Shown here piece after piece: positions 44,229 through 53,534 of a stretch of DNA of 64,000 bases (the first letter of the stretch is position 1; each line of letters opens with the position of its first letter). The notes beneath the pieces are model-generated. The model searched no databases, had not been told where the DNA came from, and worked only from the letters and a program-made list of their open reading frames with translations. The stretch is taken from positions 219,921 through 283,920 of the forward strand of contig CAWDGV010000002.1 of the NCBI GenBank assembly GCA_963801985.1. The letters are read 5' to 3'. The position numbers and the translations under genes were made by a program. Source of the stretch: JABDQZ01 sp963801985 (lineage in GTDB: Bacteria > Pseudomonadota > Gammaproteobacteria > Chromatiales > Chromatiaceae).

Positions 44229-44429
44229 CTATTCAGTCAGTAGAAATGACTGGTAGGCGAGATCTGCGGGTAAAGCGTGTTTTTTTAATGTGTAACTGTT
44301 TTCTACAGTCTGTAACTGCAGGTTTAATGCTCCGTAATTTACTGCGGAGTACGAGGTCTGTTGTTCAGTTTGCGATCTTGATTCATCTTCGATGAACTGG
44401 CCGGAAACCATGTCGTAAACGTTTTCCAT
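44229..44429 (-). CDS. Small hypothetical protein
   Basis: 66 aa. No known domain. Preceded by a strong AGGAGG site 5 bases before the ATG, which is the main reason to accept it. Glutamine- and serine-rich. It lies downstream of the Rieske gene in convergent orientation. Confidence 0.5.
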   Translation of the reverse strand: MENVYDMVSGQFIEDESRSQTEQQTSYSAVNYGALNLQLQTVENSYTLKKHALPADLAYQSFLLTE

Positions 44430-44698
44430 TAAAGCCTCCTGGTTAAACAGATCAGATTAATTCCAGTCTGGTCTTACTTAAGCGTATCGGCAAATACCGC
44501 TTGTACTTTACAGTAAAATAAAAAAATATTTATTACCAGCTATCTTGCCCCTTTTCTTTCAGGGTTTATTTGCGTGGGAATCGGTTAAATCCGTGATATA
44601 TGTCATGCACTAAGAACGGGCTGGAATTTAAAATAATAAACTCATTATTCTGTTTAATGTGTTTCCAGGTTAATGGGTTTTGCTGGAATAGGGTATCT

Positions 44699-45364
44699 AT
44701 GGAGCTTGATGGTGAATTATTTTCGTCAGTTTATCTGTTGCTAACAGGTTTACTGTCACTGGTTGGCTTATTGCTGGCAGTCAGGCTTGCGCCCTGGAAA
44801 CGCCTGCAGAACAGGGAGCAGTTGCATGTTTTTCTGGGTAGTTGTGTTGCCCTGATGGTGATGTGGACTCTCAGAACCGAGGTTTTTCAGGGCGTTCAAT
44901 TTCATCTGATCTTTATGACAACGCTGACCTTGATGTTTGGTTGGTCATTTGCGGTAATTGGTGGAGCGCTGGCGCTGGCTGGCATCAGCCTGGCCGGTCT
45001 TGGCTCCTGGTCAGGTTTTAGTTTGAATATGCTGACGGTTGTATTGGTGCCGGTTACTTTTAGCCAGTTTGCGCTGGTGCTGATTCGGTCCTGGATGCCC
45101 AAACATTTTTTTATTTATATTTACCTGAACGCATTTTTGTCTGGAGGCATATCAATCCTGCTCTCTGGTGTATTAGCCAGCTTGATGCTTTCATTTACAG
45201 GTCTGGCGGGCTTTGGCACCTTGTGGGATACCTACCTGGTTTACTTTCCATTAATGTCTTTTCCCGAGGCTGTTTTAAATGGCTGGTTTATGACGTTATT
45301 GGTGGGTTATCGTCCGCACTGGGTAAGTTCGTTTCGCGATAAAGAGTATTTGCATGGTAAATAG
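44699..45364 (+). CDS. CbiM-like energy-coupling-factor permease
   Basis: 221-aa membrane protein with about six helices, of the CbiM/HupE-like permease group (PF01891 type). Features such as LWDTYLVYFPLMSFPEAVLNG near the end match the family's C-terminal PEA motif. No CbiQ, CbiO or metal gene lies close by, so it may be a solo member of unknown substrate. I start it at 44699; the frame is open to 44600, but that stretch has no ribosome site. The upstream gap 44430-44698 shows no riboswitch. Confidence 0.7.
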   Translation: MELDGELFSSVYLLLTGLLSLVGLLLAVRLAPWKRLQNREQLHVFLGSCVALMVMWTLRTEVFQGVQFHLIFMTTLTLMFGWSFAVIGGALALAGISLAGLGSWSGFSLNMLTVVLVPVTFSQFALVLIRSWMPKHFFIYIYLNAFLSGGISILLSGVLASLMLSFTGLAGFGTLWDTYLVYFPLMSFPEAVLNGWFMTLLVGYRPHWVSSFRDKEYLHGK

Positions 45365-45415
45365 TTTGATCTTTTGTAAGCTGTTCCTCGATTTGCATTT
45401 ATATGGAGAGATTAA

Positions 45416-46210
45416 ATGAGTTGGTGGGGGAAACTGGTAGGAGGTGCATTCGGTTTTATGCTGGGTGGACCATTGGGCGCAATTCTCGGTGCCGCGCTCG
45501 GGCATAATTTTGATAAAGGCATAAGTGGGCTGTCCGAAGATACGTTGAACCCGGGTGAGCAGCAACGTGTGCAAATGGCTTTTTTTACTGCCAGCTTCAG
45601 CGTAATGGGGGCGGTAGCCAAGGCTGATGGCCGGGTCTCTGCCGAGGAGATTCGTATGGCAGAAGCGGTCATGCGGGAGATGGATCTTGATGATCAGATG
45701 CGGAAAACTGCCAGGCGTCTGTTTACAGAAGGGAAGCAGGAACAGTTTCCGCTTGATGATGTGCTCGAGCAATTCCGTTACGAATGCCATCGGCGTCAGA
45801 CATTGATGCAGATGTTTATCGAGATCCAGCTGCAGGCGGCTTATGCTGATGGTACTCTGGACTCATCCGAGCTGTCGCTGTTAAAACACATTTGTGCACG
45901 CCTGGGGTTTTCTGAAATTGTTTTCAAACAGCTGGAACAGCGCGTCAGGGCCGAGCGTCATCGTGGCAGTGCAGCCAGTGGAGCGAGCCAGGAAATGACA
46001 TTAAAGGATGCCTATGCCATTCTTAATGTGAATGCACAGACTGCTGACCGCGAAGTTAAAAAAGCCTACAGGCGTTTAATGAGTCAGCATCATCCAGACA
46101 AGCTGGTGGCAAAAGGGCTTCCAGAAGAAATGATGAAAATTGCCAGCCAGAAAACCCATGAGATCAAAATGGCCTACGAAAAAATCAAACAGCATCGCGA
46201 CATGAAATAG
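45416..46210 (+). CDS. djlA: DjlA-type co-chaperone (TerB and J domain)
   Basis: 264 aa. An N-terminal membrane helix (GGAFGFMLGGPLGAILGAAL), a TerB-like domain (about residues 60-170) and a C-terminal J domain with the HPD motif in MSQHHPDKLV. It stimulates DnaK at the inner membrane. The arrangement helix-TerB-J is diagnostic. Confidence 0.93.
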   Translation: MSWWGKLVGGAFGFMLGGPLGAILGAALGHNFDKGISGLSEDTLNPGEQQRVQMAFFTASFSVMGAVAKADGRVSAEEIRMAEAVMREMDLDDQMRKTARRLFTEGKQEQFPLDDVLEQFRYECHRRQTLMQMFIEIQLQAAYADGTLDSSELSLLKHICARLGFSEIVFKQLEQRVRAERHRGSAASGASQEMTLKDAYAILNVNAQTADREVKKAYRRLMSQHHPDKLVAKGLPEEMMKIASQKTHEIKMAYEKIKQHRDMK

Positions 46211-46273
46211 CCGTAATACTCGACTATTATCAAGTGATAAAAATAAATTTAAGAAATACCAAAGGGGTTTTTT

Positions 46274-46504
46274 ATGACCGATTTGCTAGACCCGATAGTG
46301 CTTAATTTCCTTTACGCCTTTATAGGCGGTGTAATGACGATATTTTTTATGTGGATGGGATGTCGGGTTTTCGGCCATATCGTCAGTTTCAGTATCCAGG
46401 ACAAGCTCGCGGAGGGCAACGTCGCCGTCGGTCTGATGATGATGGGGATTTTTATCGGGATTGGAACAGCGCTGGGTCTGGTAATAGGTCTGGGGCTTAA
46501 TTAA
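46274..46504 (+). CDS. DUF350 membrane protein
   Basis: 76 aa with two membrane helices and the family-like central motif KLAEGNVAVGLMMMGIFIG. Function unknown. Its end touches the start of the transglycosylase gene. Confidence 0.75.
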   Translation: MTDLLDPIVLNFLYAFIGGVMTIFFMWMGCRVFGHIVSFSIQDKLAEGNVAVGLMMMGIFIGIGTALGLVIGLGLN

Positions 46505-47097
46505 TGCCTGCAATGAGGCATGTGCTGACATTATTAAGCACGCTGCTGTTGCCGGTTGCGGTTTTTGCTTTCTCTCTGGAAGCTGATAAACACGTCAAGC
46601 ATGAACAGTGGACAGATGAGTTTGATGTTTATTTCAAAAAATATGCAAAGCATTATTTTGGACCGCATGTTGACTGGCACTGGTTCAAAGCGCAGGGGAT
46701 TGCCGAGTCCAATCTTAATCCCAAAGCCAGGAGTCATGTCGGTGCCAAGGGTATTATGCAAATCATGCCGGCTACCTATGACGAGATTCTGAAAAAAAAT
46801 CCGCACATTCCCAAAACTGATGAGCCACGCTGGAATATAGCGGCCGGCATATTTTATGACCGGATGTTGTATCGTAAGTGGAAAAAGAAAAAAACCATCT
46901 CAACCAGCGAAAGACTGTCATTCTCATTTGCATCCTATAATGCCGGACTGGGCACGGTGTTAAAGGCTTATAAACGTGCCACAAAAAAGCATGGTGATAT
47001 CAAGCAGTGGGAGCAGGTCTCTGATTATGCTCCGGGTGAAACACGTTTTTACGTGAAGCGTATTAATAATCTGATGCATACAGCTTCTGCAAAATAA
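46504..47097 (+). CDS. Lytic transglycosylase, SLT domain
   Basis: 197 aa. Signal peptide (LTLLSTLLLPVAVFAFS), then a goose-lysozyme-like SLT domain with the catalytic Glu in IAESNLNP and the GIMQIMPAT motif; a tail SFASYNAGLGTVLKAY follows. Cleaves peptidoglycan glycan. It belongs to the run DUF350-SLT-methyltransferase. Confidence 0.9.
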   Translation: MPAMRHVLTLLSTLLLPVAVFAFSLEADKHVKHEQWTDEFDVYFKKYAKHYFGPHVDWHWFKAQGIAESNLNPKARSHVGAKGIMQIMPATYDEILKKNPHIPKTDEPRWNIAAGIFYDRMLYRKWKKKKTISTSERLSFSFASYNAGLGTVLKAYKRATKKHGDIKQWEQVSDYAPGETRFYVKRINNLMHTASAK

Positions 47098-47100
47098 GCG

Positions 47101-47766
47101 ATGTCCAGCTCCAGTCATTTGTTGGGCCTGTCAGTAGCCTGGCTGTTGTATTTCCTCATGCATTCGTTTTTTGCATCACTGGGATCCAAGCGTTGGCTGG
47201 AATCGCGCCTGCCTGCGTTGTTACCCTGGTATCGCATTGCGTTTAATATCGTCGCACTCGTGCTGCTGATCATTCCCTTGTGGTTGCTTTATTCGCAGCG
47301 GGGCGAACCGTTGATTGAGTGGACCGGTTATCTGCAATGGTTGCCTCATGTCATCGCATTGCTGGTGATAGCCGGTTTTTTATGGTCAGTCAGGTATTAC
47401 GATAGCGGCGAGTTTCTTGGTTTAAAGCAGCTCAGGGAAAATATCCGTCAGGTTGAAGACCAGGAAAGCTTCCATATATCACCATTACACCGTTACGTAC
47501 GACATCCCTGGTATTTTCTTGGTCTGTTGTTGATCTGGTCGAGAGATATGGATGCAGGATTTCTATTAAGTGCCAGCATGATCACGATTTATATCGTGAT
47601 CGGCTCACGCCTTGAGGAGAAAAAATTGAGCGTATACCATGGTCCGGTTTATCAGGAATATACCCGGCGGGTACCTGGATTGTTTCCATTACCCTGGAAA
47701 TACCTGACACGTCAGCAGGCATGTGAACTTTTAAACCAGGCCAATAAGCCTGTTATCACAGATTAA
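47101..47766 (+). CDS. Isoprenylcysteine-methyltransferase-like membrane protein
   Basis: 221 aa, about five helices, of the NnrU/ICMT-like group of membrane methyltransferases. The SAM-site motif RHPWYFLGLLLIW and EEKKLSVYHGPVYQEYTRRVPG are visible. Substrate unknown. It starts 3 bases after the transglycosylase stop. Confidence 0.78.
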   Translation: MSSSSHLLGLSVAWLLYFLMHSFFASLGSKRWLESRLPALLPWYRIAFNIVALVLLIIPLWLLYSQRGEPLIEWTGYLQWLPHVIALLVIAGFLWSVRYYDSGEFLGLKQLRENIRQVEDQESFHISPLHRYVRHPWYFLGLLLIWSRDMDAGFLLSASMITIYIVIGSRLEEKKLSVYHGPVYQEYTRRVPGLFPLPWKYLTRQQACELLNQANKPVITD

Positions 47767-48392
47767 TAGTAGTAACTGGGATAATATGGATCCGGGGCCC
47801 ATCGTTGTGGTGGCATGTAATACCCCGGGTAAGCTGGAGCCGGAGGAGGTGGCGCGGGTATATAAGCTGGTGGTGTATACCTTGGCTGTTCCGGTACCGG
47901 TTTGACAGCATTCTGTTCAACCAGTCTGGCAATGCGTTCCTGGATTGACTGTCTTTGTTTTTCGAGGCGCTCATGCATGGCTTTACGCTTTTCAGCTGCT
48001 GCCTTGCGGTATTTTTCCAGTTGTCTCATGTGACGGCTATCTACTGGAGTTTCGTTGGCCCTGGCATTTCTTTTGGCAGTTGTTTTCTGTGGTTCTTCAG
48101 CTTTGGCTTGTTGCTCTGTTGCCGTTTTTTCTGCTTCTGACCAGGGAGGGGTATCGGGCATCGTGTAACCGATGCTTGCCGCTTTCTTACGAAGAATCTC
48201 GTACTGTTCGTTACGGTACCGTGCTTTTTCTTCGGCAGTCATCGTTTTCATTTTTTCAATGTGCTGGTCCTGTTCTTCCTTGGTAATCAGGACGCCAGGC
48301 TTTGCGGTGTCCGCAACTGTCTGCATGACCGTGCTGCTGATGGCGAGCATCAGGAAAGCTGAGATGGCGATAACACGATTTGACTGCTTCAT
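47763..48392 (-). CDS. Exported protein, charged coiled coil with proline-rich tail
   Basis: 209 aa. A signal peptide (VIAISAFLMLAISSTVMQTVA), then a Glu/Lys/Arg-rich helical segment, then a Pro/Tyr-rich C terminus (PPPPAPAYPGYYMPPQ). No domain recognised; periplasmic or outer-membrane-facing. Overlaps the convergent methyltransferase gene by 4 bases. Confidence 0.7.
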   Translation of the reverse strand: MKQSNRVIAISAFLMLAISSTVMQTVADTAKPGVLITKEEQDQHIEKMKTMTAEEKARYRNEQYEILRKKAASIGYTMPDTPPWSEAEKTATEQQAKAEEPQKTTAKRNARANETPVDSRHMRQLEKYRKAAAEKRKAMHERLEKQRQSIQERIARLVEQNAVKPVPEQPRYTPPAYIPAPPPPAPAYPGYYMPPQRWAPDPYYPSYYY

Positions 48393-48464
48393 TGTCTCCT
48401 CCCGACAATGGGTATTTAAGTAATACCTTGAATGGTAATGTATTAATGTAGCTGTATTGTAACG

Positions 48465-50342
48465 CTATTTTGGCCTCTGAATGCCAAGTTTTTTCATTTT
48501 TGAGCGCAAAGTACTGGCTGGAAGGTCAAGTTTTTCTGCGGCACCACCTTTTCCGGCGATCATCCAGTGACATTTTTCAAGCACCCTGATGACATGCTGT
48601 TTTTCCATTTCGGTCAGGCTGAGAACCTCTTTGTCGCTGGATGAACTATCCTGCCCGGTACTACCACCAGCCTCGCTGTTCTTCATGGTGGAATGGGAGC
48701 CTGAGGTGATCAGGGTGCTTTTGATCGCCAGTTTCTGGCCACTGCTAAGAATTGCGGCGCGTTCAATCACGTTCTGTAATTCACGGATATTACCTGGCCA
48801 GTGGTAGTCCAGCAGTAATTGCATGCTTTCAGGGGCAATGCTTTCAAGTTGCTTGCCGAGCTGCTGGTTCTGGTCGGTCAGAAATCGATTTGCCAGTAGC
48901 GGGATATCTTCCTTGCGGTCACGCAATGGTGGTATGGTCAAGGGGAACACGTTAAGTCGATAAAACAGGTCCATACGGAAGTCGCCTTTATCAACCATGG
49001 CTGACAGGTCCTTGTTGGTGGCGGCTATGACACGTACGTCCACTTTTATGGTTTCCTCGCTGCCAACGCGGCTGAATTCCTGTTCCTGTAGAACGCGTAA
49101 CAGTTTTACCTGTGCTTCGGCAGGAAGTTCACCAACTTCATCAAGAAAAATCGTGCCGCCATCAGCCAGTTCGAAATAGCCGGTGCGTTGTTTCAGGGCG
49201 CCGGTAAAAGAGCCTTTTTCATGCCCGAAAAGTTCACTTTCAATCAGGTTTGCTGAAATGGCACCACAGTTGATTTTAATCAGTGGTCTGGATGAGCGTG
49301 GGCTGTGATCATGTATGGCCCGGGCAATAGCTTCTTTACCGGTGCCGGATTCGCCCAGAATTAATACGGTACTGCTGGTTGCGGCGACCTGCTCAACATC
49401 ATCCAGTAAATCCAGTAATGGCTTGCTTTGTCCGACGATGTCTTTGAATTGACCTTCCGAGCGGATCTGGTTTTGCAGATAGGTGTTTTCGGCCTGAAGT
49501 TTTTCCTTGAGCTTTTCTACTTCGGTGAGCGCCTGTTTTAATGTATTTTCCTGGCGTTTTCTCTGGGTGATATCCTGAAAAGCGAGCACAGCGCCTTCGT
49601 AGTGATGATTTATTGAACAGGGGGCGCAGGTGAACTCGACAGCAAAATGATCACCAGTCTTGCGCCACATCACGTTTGTATCATCCTGCATCATGACTTT
49701 TTCATGCAGGGTTTGGTATATTTTGTTGGCTTCAGGCGGATAACGACTGCCGTCCCAACGGGCATAAAAATGTAAATCAAAAACAGATTTTCCCAGTAAT
49801 TCTTCAGTTTTATAGCCTGTTAACCTGCTGGCGGCGGGATTGGCAAAAGTGATGTGGCCTTCCTGGTCGAGACCATAAATGCCTTCGGCAACGGCTTCGA
49901 GGATATATTCATTGGTGGAAGCCAGTTGCGCATTTCGTTCAGCCAGTTCTGTTTTCAGGCGGCTGATGGTCAGGTGGGTTTCGACTCGTGCGAGCACTTC
50001 CCCAATCTGAAAAGGCTTGGTTATGTAATCGACGGCGCCGAGTGAAAGTCCTTTAACCTTGTATTCAAGGTCATCCAGGGCTGACAGGAAAATAACGGGT
50101 GTTTCCTGCAGTTCAGTGTTTTGCCGTAATTCATCCAGGGTTTCATAGCCATCCTTGTCGGGCATCATGATGTCGAGAAGAATCAGTGCCGGTTTTTGTC
50201 TGGCTGCTGCCTGGATAGCCTCGTTGCCGGAACTGGCCATAACAATTGGAAAATCAAGATCTTCGAGAGTCTGCGTCAGGACCTGTAGATTGGTTGGGTT
50301 ATCATCAACGATCAGTATGGGGTCTGGCTGTGGTTCGGACAT
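48465..50342 (-). CDS. Receiver-PAS-AAA-Fis sigma-54 activator
   Basis: 625 aa: receiver (VDDNPTNLQVL; LLDIMMPDKDG), PAS domain with S-box (about residues 145-270), AAA+ domain (GESGTGKEA; HEKGSFTGALKQR; TIFLDEVGEL; RMDLFYRLNV) and a Fis-type HTH at the C terminus. The sigma-54 loop reads GSFTGA rather than GAFTGA. No kinase gene nearby, so it is an orphan. Confidence 0.9.
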   Translation of the reverse strand: MSEPQPDPILIVDDNPTNLQVLTQTLEDLDFPIVMASSGNEAIQAAARQKPALILLDIMMPDKDGYETLDELRQNTELQETPVIFLSALDDLEYKVKGLSLGAVDYITKPFQIGEVLARVETHLTISRLKTELAERNAQLASTNEYILEAVAEGIYGLDQEGHITFANPAASRLTGYKTEELLGKSVFDLHFYARWDGSRYPPEANKIYQTLHEKVMMQDDTNVMWRKTGDHFAVEFTCAPCSINHHYEGAVLAFQDITQRKRQENTLKQALTEVEKLKEKLQAENTYLQNQIRSEGQFKDIVGQSKPLLDLLDDVEQVAATSSTVLILGESGTGKEAIARAIHDHSPRSSRPLIKINCGAISANLIESELFGHEKGSFTGALKQRTGYFELADGGTIFLDEVGELPAEAQVKLLRVLQEQEFSRVGSEETIKVDVRVIAATNKDLSAMVDKGDFRMDLFYRLNVFPLTIPPLRDRKEDIPLLANRFLTDQNQQLGKQLESIAPESMQLLLDYHWPGNIRELQNVIERAAILSSGQKLAIKSTLITSGSHSTMKNSEAGGSTGQDSSSSDKEVLSLTEMEKQHVIRVLEKCHWMIAGKGGAAEKLDLPASTLRSKMKKLGIQRPK

Positions 50343-50428
50343 GGCATTTTCAGTTTTTTGTTTTCAGAAAATGTTGGCATATCCATGCGTTAAACACCAG
50401 TAAAGAGTAAGCAACGAACTGCAGGGAT

Positions 50429-50456
50429 AAAAAAACCCCGAACCAGGGTTCGGGGC
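50429..50456 (-). terminator. Rho-independent terminator
   Basis: CCCCGAACC/GGTTCGGGG stem with a short loop; the T-run is on the minus strand, downstream of the small membrane gene at 50483. Confidence 0.85.
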
Positions 50457-50482
50457 AAAGACATCACACGGAGGAGGAAAAA

Positions 50483-50752
50483 TCAGTGATTGGCAGGATG
50501 ACCTGTATCCGGTTCAGGGTTTTCGCTGTTGGCAGCCGAAGCTATTCTTGGTGTGGAAATCATTGCCATCAATGCAGAAAAAGCCAGTAAAACTGTGATG
50601 ATGTAATCCCCGAAAGGGATGGCAAATGAACCGGACAGAATAGTCAGGGTAATTGCCATAATCCAGATGAATACGGCAATGATACTTAAGATAAATCGAC
50701 GGCGATTATCTGAAAGAAATAACGTTTGCACACTTTCCAGCAGGGTTGTCAT
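50483..50752 (-). CDS. Small membrane protein, unknown
   Basis: 89 aa with two hydrophobic helices (FILSIIAVFIWIMAITLTIL and DYIITVLLAFSALMAMI) and a polar tail. No family recognised. The downstream terminator makes it a likely gene. Confidence 0.6.
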   Translation of the reverse strand: MTTLLESVQTLFLSDNRRRFILSIIAVFIWIMAITLTILSGSFAIPFGDYIITVLLAFSALMAMISTPRIASAANSENPEPDTGHPANH

Positions 50753-50904
50753 TGTAGTTTTCCTGATTAAACCGTTTAAACAGGTATCTACAATTGCCGT
50801 GCCATTTGTTAAATATTAAATAAAAACAATAGGTTGATTGTTTTTAGTGGCTTTTGGTATGTCGTCTGGACGCGCACATTCGCGTTAAACGTGATATATC
50901 GTGA

Positions 50905-51252
50905 CTAGTGTGGTGATAATTCCCGGTCTTCTGCCTGGTGTTGCAACCAGTATAGCCAGAGCTGCCAGGCTGGGTGTTTGTGATAGTTGGGGTGGTCGAG
51001 GGTCATAACCTGGGTGGCATAATCGAATTCCCAGACATTATCACCGACATGCCAGGGTGAGCCGGGAACAATAATTGCTGAATCATTTGAGCCATCTGAA
51101 AATGGCTCAATAAAAGCAATTCCCTGGGGGTGTGGGCGCAATTCTACAGCGACTTTCCAGTTGTTGTTTGCATATAACACCAGGAAAGGTGGATTGGTGC
51201 TGAATATATCTCTATCGTGATCAAGCATGGCGCGAGTGATTAATTTAATCAA
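50905..51252 (-). CDS. Hypothetical protein
   Basis: 115 aa, soluble, no recognisable domain. The frame has normal codon use. Confidence is limited as no partner or ribosome site supports it. Confidence 0.5.
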   Translation of the reverse strand: MIKLITRAMLDHDRDIFSTNPPFLVLYANNNWKVAVELRPHPQGIAFIEPFSDGSNDSAIIVPGSPWHVGDNVWEFDYATQVMTLDHPNYHKHPAWQLWLYWLQHQAEDRELSPH

Positions 51253-51413
51253 AAAGTCGTTATAACAGATGATTATAGAAGGTATTTTATCAGGAACTTA
51301 TTTCTCGGCTTGATCAATTTTAGTCGATTAATTTTATTTTTATGCCACAATTGATCTGGGTGACACCAAAAATGAGCGAGAGACCCCTTAAGAAGTTTGA
51401 GGAGTCTTGCAAT

Positions 51414-51725
51414 ATGTTGGAGTATATAGAGAAGCGTGATTACATACGTATGGAAGTGGATTGCGCTGCACGTATCGAGTTGGATGGAATAGAGCCGCTG
51501 TCGGCAATAGTAAAAGACCTGAGTGCCACTGGCGTACTGCTGTGGGTTGATACAAAAATTCCTTCCGGAAGTGTCGGTACCGTATCAATTCTACCTGGTA
51601 AAAATATTACCCCCCCACTGTCAGCAGAGATAGAAATCATACGTTGTGAGCCGTTGAGCAATGATCCAACAACATTTGCGGCAGCCTGTTCCATAAAAGA
51701 AATTTTAAAAACAGACGCTGCCTGA
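51414..51725 (+). CDS. PilZ-domain protein
   Basis: 103 aa. The start at 51414 has a GAGGAG site; the frame to 51342 adds nothing like PilZ. The N terminus KRDYIRMEV resembles the RxxxR c-di-GMP motif, though only partly; DLSATGVLLWV matches the DxSxxG motif. Confidence 0.75.
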   Translation: MLEYIEKRDYIRMEVDCAARIELDGIEPLSAIVKDLSATGVLLWVDTKIPSGSVGTVSILPGKNITPPLSAEIEIIRCEPLSNDPTTFAAACSIKEILKTDAA

Positions 51726-51826
51726 CCATTTCGCAGCAGGCGGCTGAATGATTGTTCAGTCGCTTTCTGCTCTATTAAACGATATCTTAAGTATATTGCT
51801 TTAAATTCATTTGCACTTTTTTTGAC

Positions 51827-52108
51827 ATGAGTAACCAGAGCCAGACTGAGACTACCCTGTCAGCAGTAATCGATGTTATCAAAAAAGAGCCACATTCAGC
51901 GGCTGCGCTTATTCTGTATGCGCTGGTCAATACACTGGCATATGAAAAGAGTGGTTGCCTGTTTAAACTCGATAAATTACGCGATCTGGATGAAGCTCAT
52001 CGCCAGCTTGCTTATGAACTGGTTGAAATCATGGTCAGGCATGAAAACCAGGCTGATGCATTTACTGCTGCCAGGCAGCGCATGGATGAAATCGTTCGTT
52101 CGGCCTGA
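51827..52108 (+). CDS. Hypothetical protein
   Basis: 93 aa, helical, acidic, no family recognised. It lies directly next to the convergent gene at 52109. Confidence 0.45.
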   Translation: MSNQSQTETTLSAVIDVIKKEPHSAAALILYALVNTLAYEKSGCLFKLDKLRDLDEAHRQLAYELVEIMVRHENQADAFTAARQRMDEIVRSA

Positions 52109-52780
52109 TCAGCTATCCTGTATTTCAGTAACGGCATCTGCAGGAACGGTAAAATCTGCCGGGTGACTGTATTGCAGAATTTCCTTGCCATCAGAATCAA
52201 TGATAATGCTTAAACCTTTATCCGGATAAAAGTACTGTACGGCACTCTCACTAAGCCTTAACCAGGCTTCTGGTACGCCAAAACGCTGTTTGAAAAACTC
52301 GCTATCCAGCCCCGAATATTTTGGGATAAAAGTTATGCCGGTAAATTTTTTGTCCAGGGCAAGGTATTTATCCTCATTATCCAGTTCGATTTTTCGGTCT
52401 TCGCTGCCAGACATTGCCAGACCCTTGGCTCGTGCCAGAATAGATGTAATGTCTTCGGGCGTGGCTGCCAGTGTTAACACCAGTTTGGCCTGTAAAGGAC
52501 CAATGTTGACGGTACCAAAATAGGCTTCAAGACTGCTGCTGTCATCGCCGCGATAGATCGCAATATCCTCTGGCTCCTGGAACCGCGTGATCGCATCCTG
52601 CAAAGTGTTTGTGCCAAAGCGCAGGCTGAAAACTTCCGTACTGCCATCTTCATGCAGGGTAATGTTCCAGGGGAGCTCGGCATTTTTCAATTCCTGTTGT
52701 ATTTCAGGCTTGGGAATGGCAAACATGAACAGAAGAAGCAGGACAAACAGGCCAATTACGGTAAATCGGAAAATATTCAT
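52109..52780 (-). CDS. Membrane-anchored hypothetical protein
   Basis: 223 aa with one N-terminal helix (VIGLFVLLLLFMFAIP) and a soluble domain likely facing the periplasm. No known domain. It lies 21 bases downstream of the ycgL-type gene, so the two probably share a transcript. Confidence 0.6.
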   Translation of the reverse strand: MNIFRFTVIGLFVLLLLFMFAIPKPEIQQELKNAELPWNITLHEDGSTEVFSLRFGTNTLQDAITRFQEPEDIAIYRGDDSSSLEAYFGTVNIGPLQAKLVLTLAATPEDITSILARAKGLAMSGSEDRKIELDNEDKYLALDKKFTGITFIPKYSGLDSEFFKQRFGVPEAWLRLSESAVQYFYPDKGLSIIIDSDGKEILQYSHPADFTVPADAVTEIQDS

Positions 52781-52801
52781 AGTGGGGAATAATAGGTCCT
52801 T

Positions 52802-53077
52802 TCAGTCCTGGTTGCCGTGATAAATATCAGGTTTGAGTTCCGGCGGCATCTGTAAATGAAAACCCTGTTGCTGCAGGTTATTCAACACTGTGTGGATGTC
52901 TTCCCGGGCCAGTTTTCTGCCAGCTGTCAAAACCAGCTGCATCACAAAAACCGGGTTGCCAAAACGGCTTAACAGGGCTTCCGGCACAGCGTCAAAACAG
53001 TCCTGCACCTTGATATACAGATACATTTCTTCTTTTTTGGGACTTTTGTAAATCCAGCAGTTTACAGGGGAATCCAT
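52802..53077 (-). CDS. YcgL-domain protein
   Basis: 91 aa. The family pattern is IYKSPKKEEMYLYIKV at the N terminus, then FVMQLVLTAGRKLAREDI, ending with GFHLQMPPE. Function unknown. Confidence 0.85.
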   Translation of the reverse strand: MDSPVNCWIYKSPKKEEMYLYIKVQDCFDAVPEALLSRFGNPVFVMQLVLTAGRKLAREDIHTVLNNLQQQGFHLQMPPELKPDIYHGNQD

Positions 53078-53162
53078 CAGTCATGGCCAAACGGGTTTAA
53101 TGCAAGGTAATGGCTATTGTATCTTTTATATTGGACTTAGAGAAAGAGGTGGCGAAACTAGT

Positions 53163-53187
53163 CAGGGTCTGTTCGAAACAGACCCTG
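53163..53187. other. Perfect hairpin
   Basis: 11-bp perfect stem (53163-53173 with 53177-53187) and a 3-base loop, 12 bases from the end of the gene at 53200. The only T-rich tail is on the plus strand, so as a terminator for the minus-strand gene it would be weak. Confidence 0.4.
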
Positions 53188-53199
53188 TGTTTTCAGTGA

Positions 53200-53433
53200 T
53201 TAAAGGCCAATAAGCTCAGCGTGCAGGCCGGCCTGTTTGACTTGCTGGAGTATTGTCGTTGCCTGTACTGATTCGGGATCATAGTCCACCAGCATCAGGT
53301 GACGTGCTTTTTCATTCACACAGGCACTGTAAACGCCATCTTCAAAACTTAACTGCTTTTCCAGGTTATGGATATGATCATCGTCCAGGGTTTCGCCAAT
53401 ATGGATCAGGATATCCGAGCGGTGGTTATACAT
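53200..53433 (-). CDS. Heavy-metal-associated-like domain protein lacking CxxC
   Basis: 77 aa with the beta-alpha-beta-beta-alpha-beta pattern of HMA/ferredoxin-like domains (DDDHIHNLEKQLSFEDGV ... ARHLMLVDYDPE). The metal site CxxC is missing. A GGACG site lies ahead of the ATG. Function unknown. Confidence 0.55.
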   Translation of the reverse strand: MYNHRSDILIHIGETLDDDHIHNLEKQLSFEDGVYSACVNEKARHLMLVDYDPESVQATTILQQVKQAGLHAELIGL

Positions 53434-53534
53434 GACGTCCTCCGTATGATTATTATGATACTACCCTAAACTAAATAGCTCATCTCATACGGTAAGCCAA
53501 ATTTTTCAGAATTTAGATTCCTAAAATATCGTTT

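Noticed and set aside
44430..44698. Cobalamin riboswitch before the CbiM-like gene
   Set aside because: No B12-box-like motif (GCCACTG) can be found; gap only AT-rich.
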